This document shows, piece by piece, positions 1-9,177 of a stretch of DNA of 64,000 nucleotides. The DNA comes from Halocatena pleomorpha. Lineage in GTDB: Archaea; Halobacteriota; Halobacteria; Halobacteriales; Haloarculaceae. Where the stretch lies: contig NZ_RRCH01000028.1 of assembly GCF_003862495.1 (NCBI RefSeq), forward strand, positions 186,001 to 250,000, written 5' to 3'. A program made the translations under genes and the position numbers. The notes under the pieces were generated by a model. The model searched no databases. It had not been told where the DNA came from and saw nothing but the letters and a program-made list of their open reading frames with translations. Within the stretch, counting starts at the first letter, position 1. Every line of letters starts with the position of its first letter.

Positions 1-371
1 CGGTGCTTTGTGGATTTTCATAAGATCTGTATACAGAGAGAGCTACGAAGATAGCCCTGACGCTCGTGGCTTGAGAAACGTTTATGATATTTGCAATAAG
101 ATATTCACTTCCTGTTACAACACCCAGAAACCCAACACGGGACTGAAGCGGAGTCATATGTCTCTGCGTTCTGAGTCGTTATCACTGTCATAGTATTTGA
201 GAACACGGCGGAATTGGAATCGTCGGGAAAGCCGCGCCGGATATGCTAATAGAGCGCCCAAGCACCCAGGATATCCACCACAGGAGTGGCGGATAACTTC
301 ATGGTTTGTCGTCACAGTAATTACTCAACCGTGATTTTTGTTCCCATGACTTATGTCGTGTCGTAGTCCGC
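1..371. other. Left-edge stretch without a convincing gene
   Basis: I see no open reading frame with haloarchaeal composition here. The only ORF of note (8-193, plus strand) is rich in Ser, Arg and Asn and lacks the acidic bias of the neighbouring genes, so I treat it as chance. Confidence 0.5.
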
Positions 372-563
372 TTATTCGAGCTGAGCAAAAAACGCGGCAG
401 CCTTATTTTCGACTGTTTTGTTGAAGTTTCGCTGTGCTTCACACAGCCGCGCAACCTCGACGTGATATTCTTGAATGACATTCTGAACATCATATTTTAG
501 CTGATCGACACGGTCTTTTTGCCGGGCAATGAATGCCTCAAGTACTTCGTTGCTCTCAGTCAT
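372..563 (-). CDS. Small hypothetical protein, predicted coiled coil
   Basis: A 63-residue ORF starting at an ATG, with no family I recognise. The whole protein looks alpha-helical: hydrophobic residues recur every three to four positions (for example LEAFIARQKDRVDQLKYDV), which suggests a short coiled coil. It has no Cys pairs, signal peptide or membrane segment. It stands alone, about 250 bases upstream (in its reading direction) of nothing recognisable. It may be a real small protein or a chance ORF; the helical heptad-like pattern favours a real gene. Confidence 0.4.
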   Translation of the reverse strand: MTESNEVLEAFIARQKDRVDQLKYDVQNVIQEYHVEVARLCEAQRNFNKTVENKAAAFFAQLE

Positions 564-809
564 TCAGTCTGAAAACCTTTCATCGCCCAGTCACCGCGAC
601 GATCGGCACCGCGACGGTGCTGTACTACAGCGATGGTAAGCGATAGCAACGGTGAGTAGAGCGTTATACGATTCCGTGTGGGAGTTCGACGCAGTGTGCG
701 TCTTCTAAACGTTCTCGGACCCAGAGGTGAACTACCACATCCTGAATCACGGGTTTCGAGTGCGAGACAATGAGCAGATGTCTGAGCGTTTGTTTCGATT
801 ATCGGGGAG
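564..809. other. Intergenic region with a small hairpin and a possible gene remnant
   Basis: A perfect 6-bp stem with a 3-nt loop (GCACCG-CGA-CGGTGC) lies at 606-620, and the 10-mer CACCGCGACG occurs twice (592-601 and 608-617). On the minus strand from about 800 to 664 a frame without a start codon reads like real protein (LLIVSHSKPVIQDVVVHLW) before a stop at 664-666. This may be the C-terminal end of a decayed gene, perhaps phosphatase-like, but it is too short to name. Confidence 0.25.
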
Positions 810-1475
810 TTAGGCTATAATGGCGAGATATCCTGCACACCATCCCACGTAATTGCTACCATCCCACACGACAGGTCGCCAGACGTAGTCGCCCACCTCC
901 AATCGAGGGTAGAAGACCCACCCGCTTGATCCATCGGGTACCGTCGTAACCACCTCCCCATCAAGGCCTGGTTGGGCCCGTGTGTTTAGATTAGCAGTGG
1001 CGTTTACAACACCCCCGTAGCCAGGATCAGGCATGCTGCCCACGTTGTCAAGATATTCTGCGGCACACCATCCCACGTAATAATTACCGTCCCAGCCAAC
1101 AATCTGCCAGGTGTAGCCGTCCATCTGCAAAGGGCCGGACAGGATCACCCCGGTTGCGTGGGGTGGCATCGTTGCAACCACCTCCCCGCCGAGTCCCGGT
1201 TGGGCCCGTGTGTTTAGATCGTCGGTGGGGGATACCCGGGTATCGACGCTGTAATCAGCAGTCACGGCGTTCCCGTCCACAAACGGGCCGGAGTGCTCGC
1301 TCTCAGGCGTCTCTGGGACACTGGCTGCCCCGGTACCAATAGTAGTTCCCGCCATTCCGAGAATGCCGGTCACTGCTGCTTTTTTCAGAAACCCTCGACG
1401 TCCTTGTGAGGAGTCGGTCTCTGCTCTGTTCTCGTCGTTCGATTCGCCCACGTGCGCCGATTCGTCGGTTGGCAT
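810..1475 (-). CDS. Tat-exported protein with two SH3-type domains
   Basis: A secreted protein of about 221 residues. The N-terminus carries a twin-arginine motif (RRGFLKKA) followed by a hydrophobic stretch, the usual haloarchaeal export signal. The mature part holds two similar units of about 65 residues, each beginning near LNTRAQPGL and ending near NYVGWCA. This is the pattern of bacterial-type SH3 (SH3b) domains, which bind peptides or cell-envelope material. I chose the ATG at 1475 rather than the one at 1508 because it places the RR motif at a normal distance from the N-terminus. The two units are near-duplicates, suggesting internal duplication. The ligand cannot be told from sequence. 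Confidence 0.8.
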   Translation of the reverse strand: MPTDESAHVGESNDENRAETDSSQGRRGFLKKAAVTGILGMAGTTIGTGAASVPETPESEHSGPFVDGNAVTADYSVDTRVSPTDDLNTRAQPGLGGEVVATMPPHATGVILSGPLQMDGYTWQIVGWDGNYYVGWCAAEYLDNVGSMPDPGYGGVVNATANLNTRAQPGLDGEVVTTVPDGSSGWVFYPRLEVGDYVWRPVVWDGSNYVGWCAGYLAIIA

Positions 1476-1888
1476 GCAGATCACTTCACCACGAGCGATA
1501 GCAGGCACGGATTGATTATCACGTAACCGATTGAAAAATCAGTCACAACCTACCGATGATATATAAATATTCGGGATGGTTACTGCTTGTCCCGTCTTTC
1601 GCTCGCGCCTCCACGATACCGATATGTCGATTGACGTCGAAGTCGAACCCTCGTAGTTTCAGGAACAGGGATGATCGTGGAGTGGGGCGTTTTGTGTGTA
1701 TTTTCTCAGTGCCGACAGCACCTCTTCCAAGCCATCGTATTTATATCAGTAATATATTATGTTGTTGCACGCCCTCTCCCAGTAGCTCGTTTGACACGGA
1801 GATTGTCTATCAGAACCAAAAAATCATCACGATTAATCTGATTTAACTTATTCTCTATTCATTAATATTTCCAGTTCTACATTTCCCT
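1476..1888. other. Intergenic region, AT-rich toward the right
   Basis: There is no convincing gene. DNA becomes AT-rich from about 1735 to 1885, just before the decayed PQQ lipoprotein gene, and TATA-like stretches such as TTTATAT near 1739 probably mark its old promoter. The ORF at 1556-1846 has non-haloarchaeal composition. Confidence 0.4.
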
Positions 1889-2338
1889 GTGAAGCAATCT
1901 CGGCGAACGTTTCTCACCACCGGTGGAACCACGTGGCCGTCGCTGGTTGTGTTGGCCACGATCCAGAGCCGCCGTCTGGACAGCTCACCGCCGGGGAACA
2001 GACCCGTTCGCCGATACGTGATAGAACGCTCTCAGGGGGCACCCGTTCGTGGTCGACTGCTCAGTTCAGTGCCCGAAACATCGGCTTCGATCCGGCCCTC
2101 TCCGAACCCGCCGTTACCCACGCCCGCGTCAAGTGGCACCCTCACTAACGAGGCGGATGCTCTCGTTGGCCCACCGAGTCTTTCCGGTGGATCAGTGTTC
2201 GTAACGGTTGATCAGACGCTCGTCCTGACTCGGCAAGGAATCCCAGACAACCGCTTCTCCTCACAACTGTCATTGAGTTCCGGGGTAGCGACGCGTTGGA
2301 TTACGATAATATCGAAATATCAACGGGTATTAGTATAG
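1889..2338 (+). pseudogene. Decayed PQQ beta-propeller lipoprotein
   Basis: The remains of a Tat-exported lipoprotein. It opens with GTG and an RRTFLTTGG twin-arginine motif. The lipobox (VAVAGCVG) and the start of the mature protein (QFSARNIGFDPALSEPA) sit in another frame (about 1933-2148), and a typical propeller strand (PPSLSGGSVFVTV) appears back in the first frame near 2150-2200. At least two frameshifts are therefore needed, and only a small part of a normal propeller protein of about 350-450 residues remains. Haloarchaeal PQQ-repeat lipoproteins commonly show each of these landmarks in this order. The intact protein would have sat outside the membrane; its role is unknown. Confidence 0.65.
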
Positions 2339-2357
2339 AGATTCCCAACCACTCATT

Positions 2358-3134
2358 ATGACTGACCATAGCCAATCGGGATCACGACGACTCAAGAGTG
2401 TTAAACAGGCATTCGATATCATTCAATATCTTCGGGATGTCGAGGGTGCAACTCTCTCTCAGACCGCAGAGGATCTGGATATACCAGTAAGTACTGCTCA
2501 TATCCACCTGACCACCCTCGTTGACTCGAACTTCGTTATCAAGAAATCTAACGAGTACCGCTGTAGTTTCCGGTTTCTCCAGTTGGGTGGCGAAAAGTGT
2601 AATAGAATGATTCTCTATCGGGCAGCGAAACCTGAATTGGATGATCTGCGGGAAATGACTAGTGAACATACAAATGTCACTGTTGAGGAGGATGGGTATG
2701 CAGTCCAGCTCTATAAGTCACAAAGCCCAGACTCGATCGACGATAACGCTCCGCTAGGTGACTATCTATACCTACACTCGACGGCAACAGGAAAAGCTAT
2801 CCTCTCAGAACTGCCAGAAAAGAAAGTAGATGACATCTTTGAGAAACGGGGACTTCCATCCTTGACTGAAGACACTATCACTGATGAAGAGTCCCTTCGT
2901 CAGGAACTTGAGGAGATTCGTGAGCGTGGGTATTCGATCAACCGGGGGGAACATTTCCCTGGTGTCTGTGCTGTTGGGACTGCAATCGTCTCAGAACCCG
3001 ATAACGTTGTCGGTGCCATAAGTATTAGCGGCCCGCTCAGCCGAATGGGGACAGACCGTATTGAGCAAGAATTAGCCACTGAGCTCCTGAACAAGAAGAA
3101 CATTATCGAGCTAAGAATCAAAAAGTACCAATAG
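2358..3134 (+). CDS. IclR-family transcriptional regulator
   Basis: A 258-residue DNA-binding regulator. Residues about 1-70 form a winged helix-turn-helix (SVKQAFDIIQYLRD, then LSQTAEDLDIPVSTAHIHLT). The rest is the IclR effector domain, recognisable from the stretch HSTATGKAILSELPE, the region around residues 175-205, and SISGPLSRM near the C-terminus. IclR proteins sense small carboxylates or aromatics and control nearby catabolic genes. The dehydroquinate dehydratase gene downstream is on the same strand but has its own TATA box. It is the only clear regulator near the carboxylate island, so it is the best candidate for controlling it; that is inference. Codon third positions are more AT-rich than in most of the window, hinting at transfer. 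Confidence 0.85.
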   Translation: MTDHSQSGSRRLKSVKQAFDIIQYLRDVEGATLSQTAEDLDIPVSTAHIHLTTLVDSNFVIKKSNEYRCSFRFLQLGGEKCNRMILYRAAKPELDDLREMTSEHTNVTVEEDGYAVQLYKSQSPDSIDDNAPLGDYLYLHSTATGKAILSELPEKKVDDIFEKRGLPSLTEDTITDEESLRQELEEIRERGYSINRGEHFPGVCAVGTAIVSEPDNVVGAISISGPLSRMGTDRIEQELATELLNKKNIIELRIKKYQ

Positions 3135-3349
3135 AAATTATATTATTAATTTTAAATAAATGGGGAGTCTACTCAGAACGGTTGGAGATACAGAGAGTAT
3201 TGAATTAGTAAACCAACTCAGAGAAGATTTTAGCTTTGGGAGGGAGACCCATTATTTCATTCGACTATTAAGAATTTGATTTTTTCGCATCCTGCCTTTC
3301 TCAGGGCTTCTTCTGGCTCTATTCCGAGATATATTGCGTTAACAGCCAG

Positions 3350-3359
3350 CATTTTATAT
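3350..3359 (+). promoter_or_regulatory. TATA box of the dehydratase gene
   Basis: ATTTTATATG about 28 nt upstream of the ATG at 3383. This spacing predicts a leaderless transcript starting at or next to the start codon. Confidence 0.5.
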
Positions 3360-3382
3360 GAGGTAGCGCGTTACACCCTAGC

Positions 3383-4120
3383 ATGAAGATTAGAGAGTCA
3401 GCCCTCGCTGCTACTACAAATAATATCACAAAAGAGATGGATGCGTGGGGAGCAGCAGATCTGCTTGAATTCCGAATGGACAAAGCAGCGAATCCAATTA
3501 ATCAACTTTCCAAATATAATGGAAATATTCCAATTATCGCAACGAATAGGACACGGTGGTTTGGAGGGCAAGCTACTGATACTGGCAGATTAGATAGTCT
3601 GTTCTCAGCATCTCGATTTGATGCAGTAAAATTTGTTGATATAGAGCTTGAAACAGTCCGATCTAAAAGCTGGATAACCCATGAATTCCGGGAGAACGAT
3701 GTCGACCTCATCATCTCCCATCACGATTTTGACAACACACCTAGCAGAGAAATTATAGATAAGATATTTGAACAGTGTGCGAGATACGGTGATATTGCTA
3801 AGGTTGCGACCTTTCCACAGGACCAGACGGATACCCTTGCGCTCTTGGAGGCAGTCAATGCGGCAACTGAGAAAGGTATCGATGTTGCTGGAATTTCGAT
3901 GGGGAAAATTGGAAGCCACACACGCGTAATTGGACACCTCTACGGCTCAAAACTCAGCTACGCACCTCTTCTAGCAGATGACACCGACTATGCCCCAGGA
4001 CAAATTCCGTTAGAGAAACTTGCATCACTTATCGAGATAACAAAAAATAACGGCGTTGACGATCAGGTCATCTCTATGATTGAAGACGAGGTATCAGTCC
4101 CTAAGGGGCTAACTCTCTGA
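3383..4120 (+). CDS. aroD: Type I 3-dehydroquinate dehydratase
   Basis: A cytoplasmic enzyme of 245 residues, full length for the class I family, that removes water from 3-dehydroquinate to give 3-dehydroshikimate through a Schiff base. All expected landmarks are visible: the acidic residue in LEFRMD, the general base His in ISHHDF, the Schiff-base Lys in GDIAKVATF, and the substrate-binding C-terminal region MGKIGSHTRVIGHLYGSK. It acts in aromatic amino-acid synthesis or in quinate/shikimate breakdown. The neighbours (IclR regulator, carboxylate transporter and dehydrogenases a few kb away) leave the catabolic role open. Base composition is AT-rich, like the IclR gene. Confidence 0.85.
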   Translation: MKIRESALAATTNNITKEMDAWGAADLLEFRMDKAANPINQLSKYNGNIPIIATNRTRWFGGQATDTGRLDSLFSASRFDAVKFVDIELETVRSKSWITHEFRENDVDLIISHHDFDNTPSREIIDKIFEQCARYGDIAKVATFPQDQTDTLALLEAVNAATEKGIDVAGISMGKIGSHTRVIGHLYGSKLSYAPLLADDTDYAPGQIPLEKLASLIEITKNNGVDDQVISMIEDEVSVPKGLTL

Positions 4121-4183
4121 TCAATTTTGAAGCGAAGATCAGAGATCAACTAAAGTTCGCAGCTGCGTTCTGATCAGCTTCAT

Positions 4184-4480
4184 TCACCGGTCTTTGAGGT
4201 CAGGTGGTTCGTCACGAATCTTTCGGACGCGTTGTTTGATCGCCACCTCGTCTTCAAGGAGATTGAACCAGTAGAAGACGTGGTTGTAGAGCTGTCGACC
4301 AAACTTGCGATGAGAGTCCAACGTCTGACGCTAAACGGCAGACGGTTCGAAACGATATCTGTAGTTCATCAGTTCTCATGTTCTTTGATGAGTTCATCGG
4401 AGATCTCCTAGACGAACGAGAAGAGATTGCGGTGTTGCTCCTTAATCCACCCGATTGGCCATCTCGAATAGCAATCATCT
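4184..4480 (-). pseudogene. Short decayed gene fragment, possibly from a transposase
   Basis: On the minus strand, a frame ending at the stop at 4184-4186 reads TLDSHRKFGRQLYNHVFYWF followed by an acidic/basic helical tail (LLEDEVAIKQRVRKIRD), which looks like genuine protein. A stop lies just upstream of it, and earlier sequence fits only in other frames. It is therefore a broken remnant. The style resembles the end of an insertion-sequence protein, but I cannot assign a family. Confidence 0.3.
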
Positions 4481-4552
4481 TCTGTTCACCGTATGCCCAC
4501 AGCGCACCTTGACAACGGAGATACCAACATTCTTACCGCCGATAACCTTGTT

Positions 4553-5086
4553 CTATGCAAGGGGTCCCGAAGTAAGTGGTTCGATAACCCGAAGATCCTT
4601 TTCGTCCGCAATATCTCTGATTACAGATAAGACATCCTCTGTTGAACCTGCCTCGGCAGCTATCCGAAACCGGGCGCTTGATGTCCGAGTTGATCCCTGA
4701 GGAACCGATAGCGAGATATCGGTGACAGTCGCATTCCGTGTTGCTTGGATCTGTGACAGGGTATCCGATAAGTTCGTGTCGATAAGATGCCCTGAGAGTA
4801 TTATAGTGAATTCTTCACTATAGCGCTCTGTACCGGCCTGTATGACGTTTGTTCCGGCGTCTTTTAGCGCCTCTACGATTTTCTCAAACCGATCTGGCGT
4901 CGCTTCAACGTCAACTTCAACAGGGATGTATCCTCTTGGTGTTACATTACCCCTCTCATGAAATATCGAGAGAAGGTTTCCCCCATTTTCAGCGATAGGA
5001 CGAAGAGTCCGTAAGAGTTCCCCCGGTTCGTCAACTAGTTCAAGACGAAGGGTGTAGGCGTGATCATCGTTCTGTAGCTCACTCAT
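4553..5086 (-). CDS. ACT-domain amino-acid-binding regulator
   Basis: A 177-residue cytoplasmic protein. Residues about 8-80 are an ACT domain: a beta strand (YTLRLELVDEPGELLRTL), the turn ENGGNLLSI, and the strand PVEVDVEATPDRFEKIVEAL. The second half (from about residue 90) looks like a further ACT-like fold. ACT domains bind amino acids and control enzymes or transcription; in haloarchaea such stand-alone proteins are typically encoded beside homoserine dehydrogenase. No such gene is next to it here, so its partner is unknown. The ATG at 5086 is preferred to the TTG at 5089. Confidence 0.75.
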   Translation of the reverse strand: MSELQNDDHAYTLRLELVDEPGELLRTLRPIAENGGNLLSIFHERGNVTPRGYIPVEVDVEATPDRFEKIVEALKDAGTNVIQAGTERYSEEFTIILSGHLIDTNLSDTLSQIQATRNATVTDISLSVPQGSTRTSSARFRIAAEAGSTEDVLSVIRDIADEKDLRVIEPLTSGPLA

Positions 5087-6073
5087 CAATATACCACCAC
5101 GTGTGATTGTTGTTCATCGTTGAGATTTGTGTAGATTATCTCAATAAGGGCCACTCTTTCGCAATGTGCAATCTCCTCGTTGAAGTATCTTCCGGATCTG
5201 CAGTGGAGTGTTATTAATCACGCATCTCAGTTATCGCTGGCACGCCAAGGACATTCTTAGAGTTACGAAAAGAGTTACGGGAATATTTATGATATAATAA
5301 TCACTTAACTTCCAAGTCCTGAAGAACAGTGTATTGAAGACACTTCTGGTATAATCAGTGAGCGACCAGCTGCTTTGGTCATGATCAGTCAGAAGTTAAT
5401 GGAGACCGTTCGATGTATCCTCGAAAAACGCCGTCAAAAGACTTCTGTCGAACTATAACTCCTAGATCCATAGGCCGCTACTCTCAGATACCTATCTAAT
5501 ATCGTCGAGTATCATAACGATTATTTCAGAATTATTCCATTAACCACATCTACATTTTATTAATATCTATTTTATAAATAATATTGTAATTATACCAAGT
5601 ATAACTGGTGAGAATTTCCCCTAGGCCCTCAATAGATTTAGAGATATTGTCCATCTATTCCACTAATTTCGAAAATTGCGACATTAGAGACTGTCCCATT
5701 ACAACAGTACATTTGTAATACTCAGAACACACTTTTAAAAATAGAGGGCTATTTCATCCAATATTATTGAAAAAGACTTTGAGTTACCTGTACACTATAT
5801 TTCTTTTCCATTCTAGTATTAAGAAATTTCCTCCACATATCATCCATAAGTACTGTGTGCTTCCAGACCTTCAAAATACTATGAGAATTGTTTTAATAAT
5901 TCTGTAGTTAGGGAGTGGGTCAACAATATCTATTGTTCATATGAATATATGAGGTCACAGATCAGACCAACCAAATAACAGCTTCATGCGCAACTATTCG
6001 CTAAGGGATGTTTCGGTGCCTACTGTGTAAGAACTGCTGTGGGAAAATCGCTTCAATCAGAAAGCCGAATGGG
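5087..6073. other. Long AT-rich intergenic region
   Basis: Nearly 1 kb without a convincing gene between two leftward genes. The part from about 5480 to 5960 is strikingly AT-rich. It contains the dyad at 5698-5719 and the sequence CAATATTATTGAAAA at 5759-5773. Both elements recur upstream of the epimerase gene near 13.55-13.6 kb, so the region may hold control elements rather than being empty. Confidence 0.5.
5698..5719. repeat. 22-nt dyad element, copy 1 of 3
   Basis: A 22-nt sequence with perfect outer arms ATTACA and TGTAAT, ten bases apart, and a central GTAC. It matches the copy at 13594-13615 in about 19 of 22 positions and the copy at 32019-32040 less closely. The form suits a regulator-binding site or a small hairpin; the binding protein is unknown. 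Confidence 0.55.
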
Positions 6074-7555
6074 CTATTCTCCGAGCGCCCGTACCGCTGG
6101 GATGAGTATCGTCGCCACACTCAGCAGGAGGATGACGAGAGCGATTGGGCTGTTGAGGAAGATATCAGGTGATCCGTTGGAGAGAGCGAGCGAGCGCCGC
6201 AGGTTCACCTCTGCGATAGGTGAGAGGATCAGCCCGAGGACTATCGGCGCAAGGGGGTAGCCACGGAGACGCATGACGTATCCGAGTACTCCTGAGCCGA
6301 GCATCACCCACGCATCGAAGAGGTTCCCTCTGAGCGCGATTGCACCGATAACGGTGAGCAGCAGAATGATTGGCCAGATGAACTGCTTGGGAATGTTGAT
6401 CACCTGTGCCCAGTAGTTCGCCCCGAGAAGCCCGAATAGTAGGATGAACACATAGATGAGCAGAAATCCGACGAAGATAGTATACAACAGCTCCGGCTGG
6501 TCTTGATAGAGTCCCGGGCCGGGATTCACGTCATGAACCAACAGCGCACCGATAAGAATTGCGGAGACGGAATCGCCCGGAATCCCAAGCGTCAACGTCG
6601 GAATGAGTGCCCCGCCGGTACTTGCGTTGTTACCGGATTCGGCCGCAGCGACCCCCCGAATATTCCCGTCACCGAACGACGGCGTGGCGTTTTTGATCCA
6701 GCGCGTGGCCTCGTTGTACGTGATGAACGCCGCGATGTCACCGCCAGCACCGGGTATCGCTCCGATGAGTGCCCCGAGGATGCCCGACCCGGTACTCACA
6801 GGCGCGATTGCTCGGAGATCCGAGAACGAGGGCAACACGCCCGAAACGTCCTGAGTGATTTCATCTTGGTCTTCGTTGATTCCCTCGGCGTATTTTCGGA
6901 GCCCCTCTGCGATTCCGAACAGCCCGATCATCACTGCGATGAACTCAACGCCTGTGAGGAGTTCCGGAATATCGAACGTAAACCGGTGATAGCCAGTGAT
7001 GGGATCAATCCCTATTGTTGCGACCAGCATGCCGAGGAGACCGGAGACCATCCCTTTGGTGAGTGAATCACCGCTCACGCTGGCGATGATCGTGAGTCCG
7101 AACACAGCGAGTGCGAAGAACTCCGGCGACTGAAACCGAAGAGCGGCGTCGGCTATCACGGGCGAGAAGAACATCAGTGCGAGGACGCTTATTACGCCAC
7201 CAACGAAGGAGGCTATCGTGCTAATCCTGACCGCCCGTCCCGCCTCGCCCTTCTGCGAGAGAGGGTACCCATCAAAGATAGTCGCTGCTGCTGAAGGTGT
7301 TCCAGGCGTCCGGATGAGTATCGCCGGAATCGATCCCGCGTAGACAGCGCCGCCGTAGATGCCCAACAGCAGCATCATCCCCTGTGCAGGCTCCATCGTG
7401 AACGTGAAGGAAAGTAACACCGCGATAGTCATCGTCGCCGTCATGCCCGGAATCGATCCCATGAGGATTCCGAGGAAAATTCCGACGACCATCAGCCCGA
7501 TGATGAACGGGTCCATCACATTCACGAATCCTTGGGTGATGTAATCAAGAACCAT
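6074..7555 (-). CDS. tctA: Tripartite tricarboxylate transporter large membrane subunit
   Basis: A 493-residue integral membrane protein with about 11-12 hydrophobic segments, the usual TctA length. Family landmarks include GSIPGMTATMTIAVLLSF near residue 35, RTPGTPSAAATIFDGYPL near 85, and IPGAGGDIAAFITYNEATRW near 265. With TctB and the extracellular binding protein TctC it imports a di- or tricarboxylate (or related acid) using an ion gradient. The start codon overlaps the stop of tctB by one base, so the two are translationally coupled. The substrate cannot be read from the sequence; neighbouring oxidoreductases suggest an organic or sugar-derived acid. Confidence 0.9.
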   Translation of the reverse strand: MVLDYITQGFVNVMDPFIIGLMVVGIFLGILMGSIPGMTATMTIAVLLSFTFTMEPAQGMMLLLGIYGGAVYAGSIPAILIRTPGTPSAAATIFDGYPLSQKGEAGRAVRISTIASFVGGVISVLALMFFSPVIADAALRFQSPEFFALAVFGLTIIASVSGDSLTKGMVSGLLGMLVATIGIDPITGYHRFTFDIPELLTGVEFIAVMIGLFGIAEGLRKYAEGINEDQDEITQDVSGVLPSFSDLRAIAPVSTGSGILGALIGAIPGAGGDIAAFITYNEATRWIKNATPSFGDGNIRGVAAAESGNNASTGGALIPTLTLGIPGDSVSAILIGALLVHDVNPGPGLYQDQPELLYTIFVGFLLIYVFILLFGLLGANYWAQVINIPKQFIWPIILLLTVIGAIALRGNLFDAWVMLGSGVLGYVMRLRGYPLAPIVLGLILSPIAEVNLRRSLALSNGSPDIFLNSPIALVILLLSVATILIPAVRALGE

Positions 7556-8067
7556 CAGACCACCACCCCTAACGGGAGCTGCGGAAGAAGCCGCGAGATG
7601 GGGACGATCCCCTCAGGCAGGCGTATCAAGAAGATGCGGCCGAAGAGATAGAACAGCAGTATCGGAAAACCTACTGAGAGTGCGATGAGAAGCGTGGTGG
7701 ATCGGACGTTCGAATAGTGGAGTAAGACGAGTAGGAGTAGCATCGAGCCGAGTAAAAACCCGGTTACCGGCATCAGCGAGACGTACAGCATGAGAAGGCC
7801 AATCACGACCGCTGGTGGCCGGAAGTTGAGGTCCGTCAATTCCTGTTCCGTCTGCGTCTCGCTCAGAATATCGGCCGCCGCAAAGACGATGATTCCGACA
7901 GAGATGAGAGTCGGGAACAGCTCAGGTCCCACCAGTCCCTTCTCAGGGAACCGGTTTGCTGTGTAGATGACCGCGAGAGCAATGAGTATAAATACGGCTG
8001 AGAGTGGATTCGAAGAAATGCTACTGGGAGTTCGTTTGATCACGTCTTCTATCTGTTGTTTAATCAT
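7555..8067 (-). CDS. tctB: Tripartite tricarboxylate transporter small membrane subunit
   Basis: A 170-residue protein with four hydrophobic segments (about residues 24-40, 50-66, 85-115 and 122-145), matching the TctB family. It is the small partner of TctA in a secondary carboxylate importer. It is the first gene of the leftward tctBA pair. A TATA-like TTATAAAG near 8109-8116 probably drives it, leaving a short leader. The usual order in bacteria is tctC-tctB-tctA; here tctC is 2.4 kb away on the opposite strand. Confidence 0.85.
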   Translation of the reverse strand: MIKQQIEDVIKRTPSSISSNPLSAVFILIALAVIYTANRFPEKGLVGPELFPTLISVGIIVFAAADILSETQTEQELTDLNFRPPAVVIGLLMLYVSLMPVTGFLLGSMLLLLVLLHYSNVRSTTLLIALSVGFPILLFYLFGRIFLIRLPEGIVPISRLLPQLPLGVVV

Positions 8068-8274
8068 GACTCTCTTACACTCGTGTTAGATGTTCACGGA
8101 ATGTGCTTTATAACTTTACCGGTACCGCCGTGCGAGAGTTGGTTCACACCCCCACGAATTAGTTGTATCAACGGAATCGGTACACCGAACATGATTTGCG
8201 TCCCCGCTTCGGCACATCGAAATCATCGAATACCGTGGTTTTAATTGGAGCGGTGCTATAGAGTACAGTTGTAT

Positions 8275-8949
8275 ATGGGCGTCAGTAATGTACTCAAGGG
8301 AATCGACCAGATACAGTTTGAGCACGTGCGAGTCTTCGTGCTCAAAGATGTGCCGAATGAAGGAGATACCACACTCGTCGACACCGCATTCAACGAGAAC
8401 GGTGAGGAACTCGTCGAGATGCTCCGGTCAGAGTATGGGACCGTCGATAGAGTTATTCTCACGCACGGCGACCACGGGCACCACGGCGGACTTGCGCACG
8501 TAGTGGACGCATTCTCACCGACCATTGCGATGCCAGCCAACGAGACAAAACTGTACGATCACCTTGAGGAGGCGGAACTCAACATCGAACCGGATGTCGC
8601 ATACGAGGATGGCGACACGCTAGAAGGAAACATCCGGATTATTCAGGTTCCAGGGCACACAGAAGCCACGTCCGCCTTGTTGTTGGAAGATCGGAATATC
8701 CTCATCTCTGGAGACGTTCTCGATGGTGCGGATCGCGGCGAACTGCCGGCTGGGTACCTGCTCCCGCCGCCGGCCCTGTTCAACGACAGTCACGAGGACG
8801 CAGAACTCAACCTTTACAATCTCCTTGAGTACGATTTCGATACCCTTCTCGTCTTCCACGGATCGCATGTCTTCGAGAATCCCAAGGAGAAACTCGACAA
8901 CTTCCTTGTCGAACGCGAATGGAACGATTGGGACCCTCGGAACGACTGA
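8275..8949 (+). CDS. Metallo-beta-lactamase-fold hydrolase with variant metal motif
   Basis: A 224-residue cytoplasmic protein of the MBL superfamily. Seen: a first strand and a VDTAF loop near residue 40, a His-rich motif ILTHGDHGHHGG near residues 60-71, PGHTEATSALLLEDRNILIS near residue 125, and a C-terminal VFHGSH. The usual HxHxDH motif is altered: the order here is H-G-D-H-G-H-H, lacking the normal Asp before the last His. Metal binding may therefore differ. The ATG at 8275 is preferred over 8245 because homologous folds start near here and TTTTAA at 8238-8243 could serve as its TATA box. It is divergent from tctBA and probably acts on an ester, lactone or thioester linked to the imported acid. 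Confidence 0.75.
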   Translation: MGVSNVLKGIDQIQFEHVRVFVLKDVPNEGDTTLVDTAFNENGEELVEMLRSEYGTVDRVILTHGDHGHHGGLAHVVDAFSPTIAMPANETKLYDHLEEAELNIEPDVAYEDGDTLEGNIRIIQVPGHTEATSALLLEDRNILISGDVLDGADRGELPAGYLLPPPALFNDSHEDAELNLYNLLEYDFDTLLVFHGSHVFENPKEKLDNFLVEREWNDWDPRND

Positions 8950-9177
8950 CCGGACGTCTCGTCAGAACGCACCAATTCCGGTAACTCCGCAGTTTTTACT
9001 CACGTCTCCATTCTATGGACTGCCATTCATGCGTGGCGGACAGTCACATCGTTCGTACGACGTAGCAGATGGGCAGAGAATGGGGTTCCCAGAGACTGAC
9101 GATCCACGACGTCACGATACGAATTGGCTCAAGGACGTTCCTCACTCATACCAAACTCTTGTAGACGGTATGAAAAT

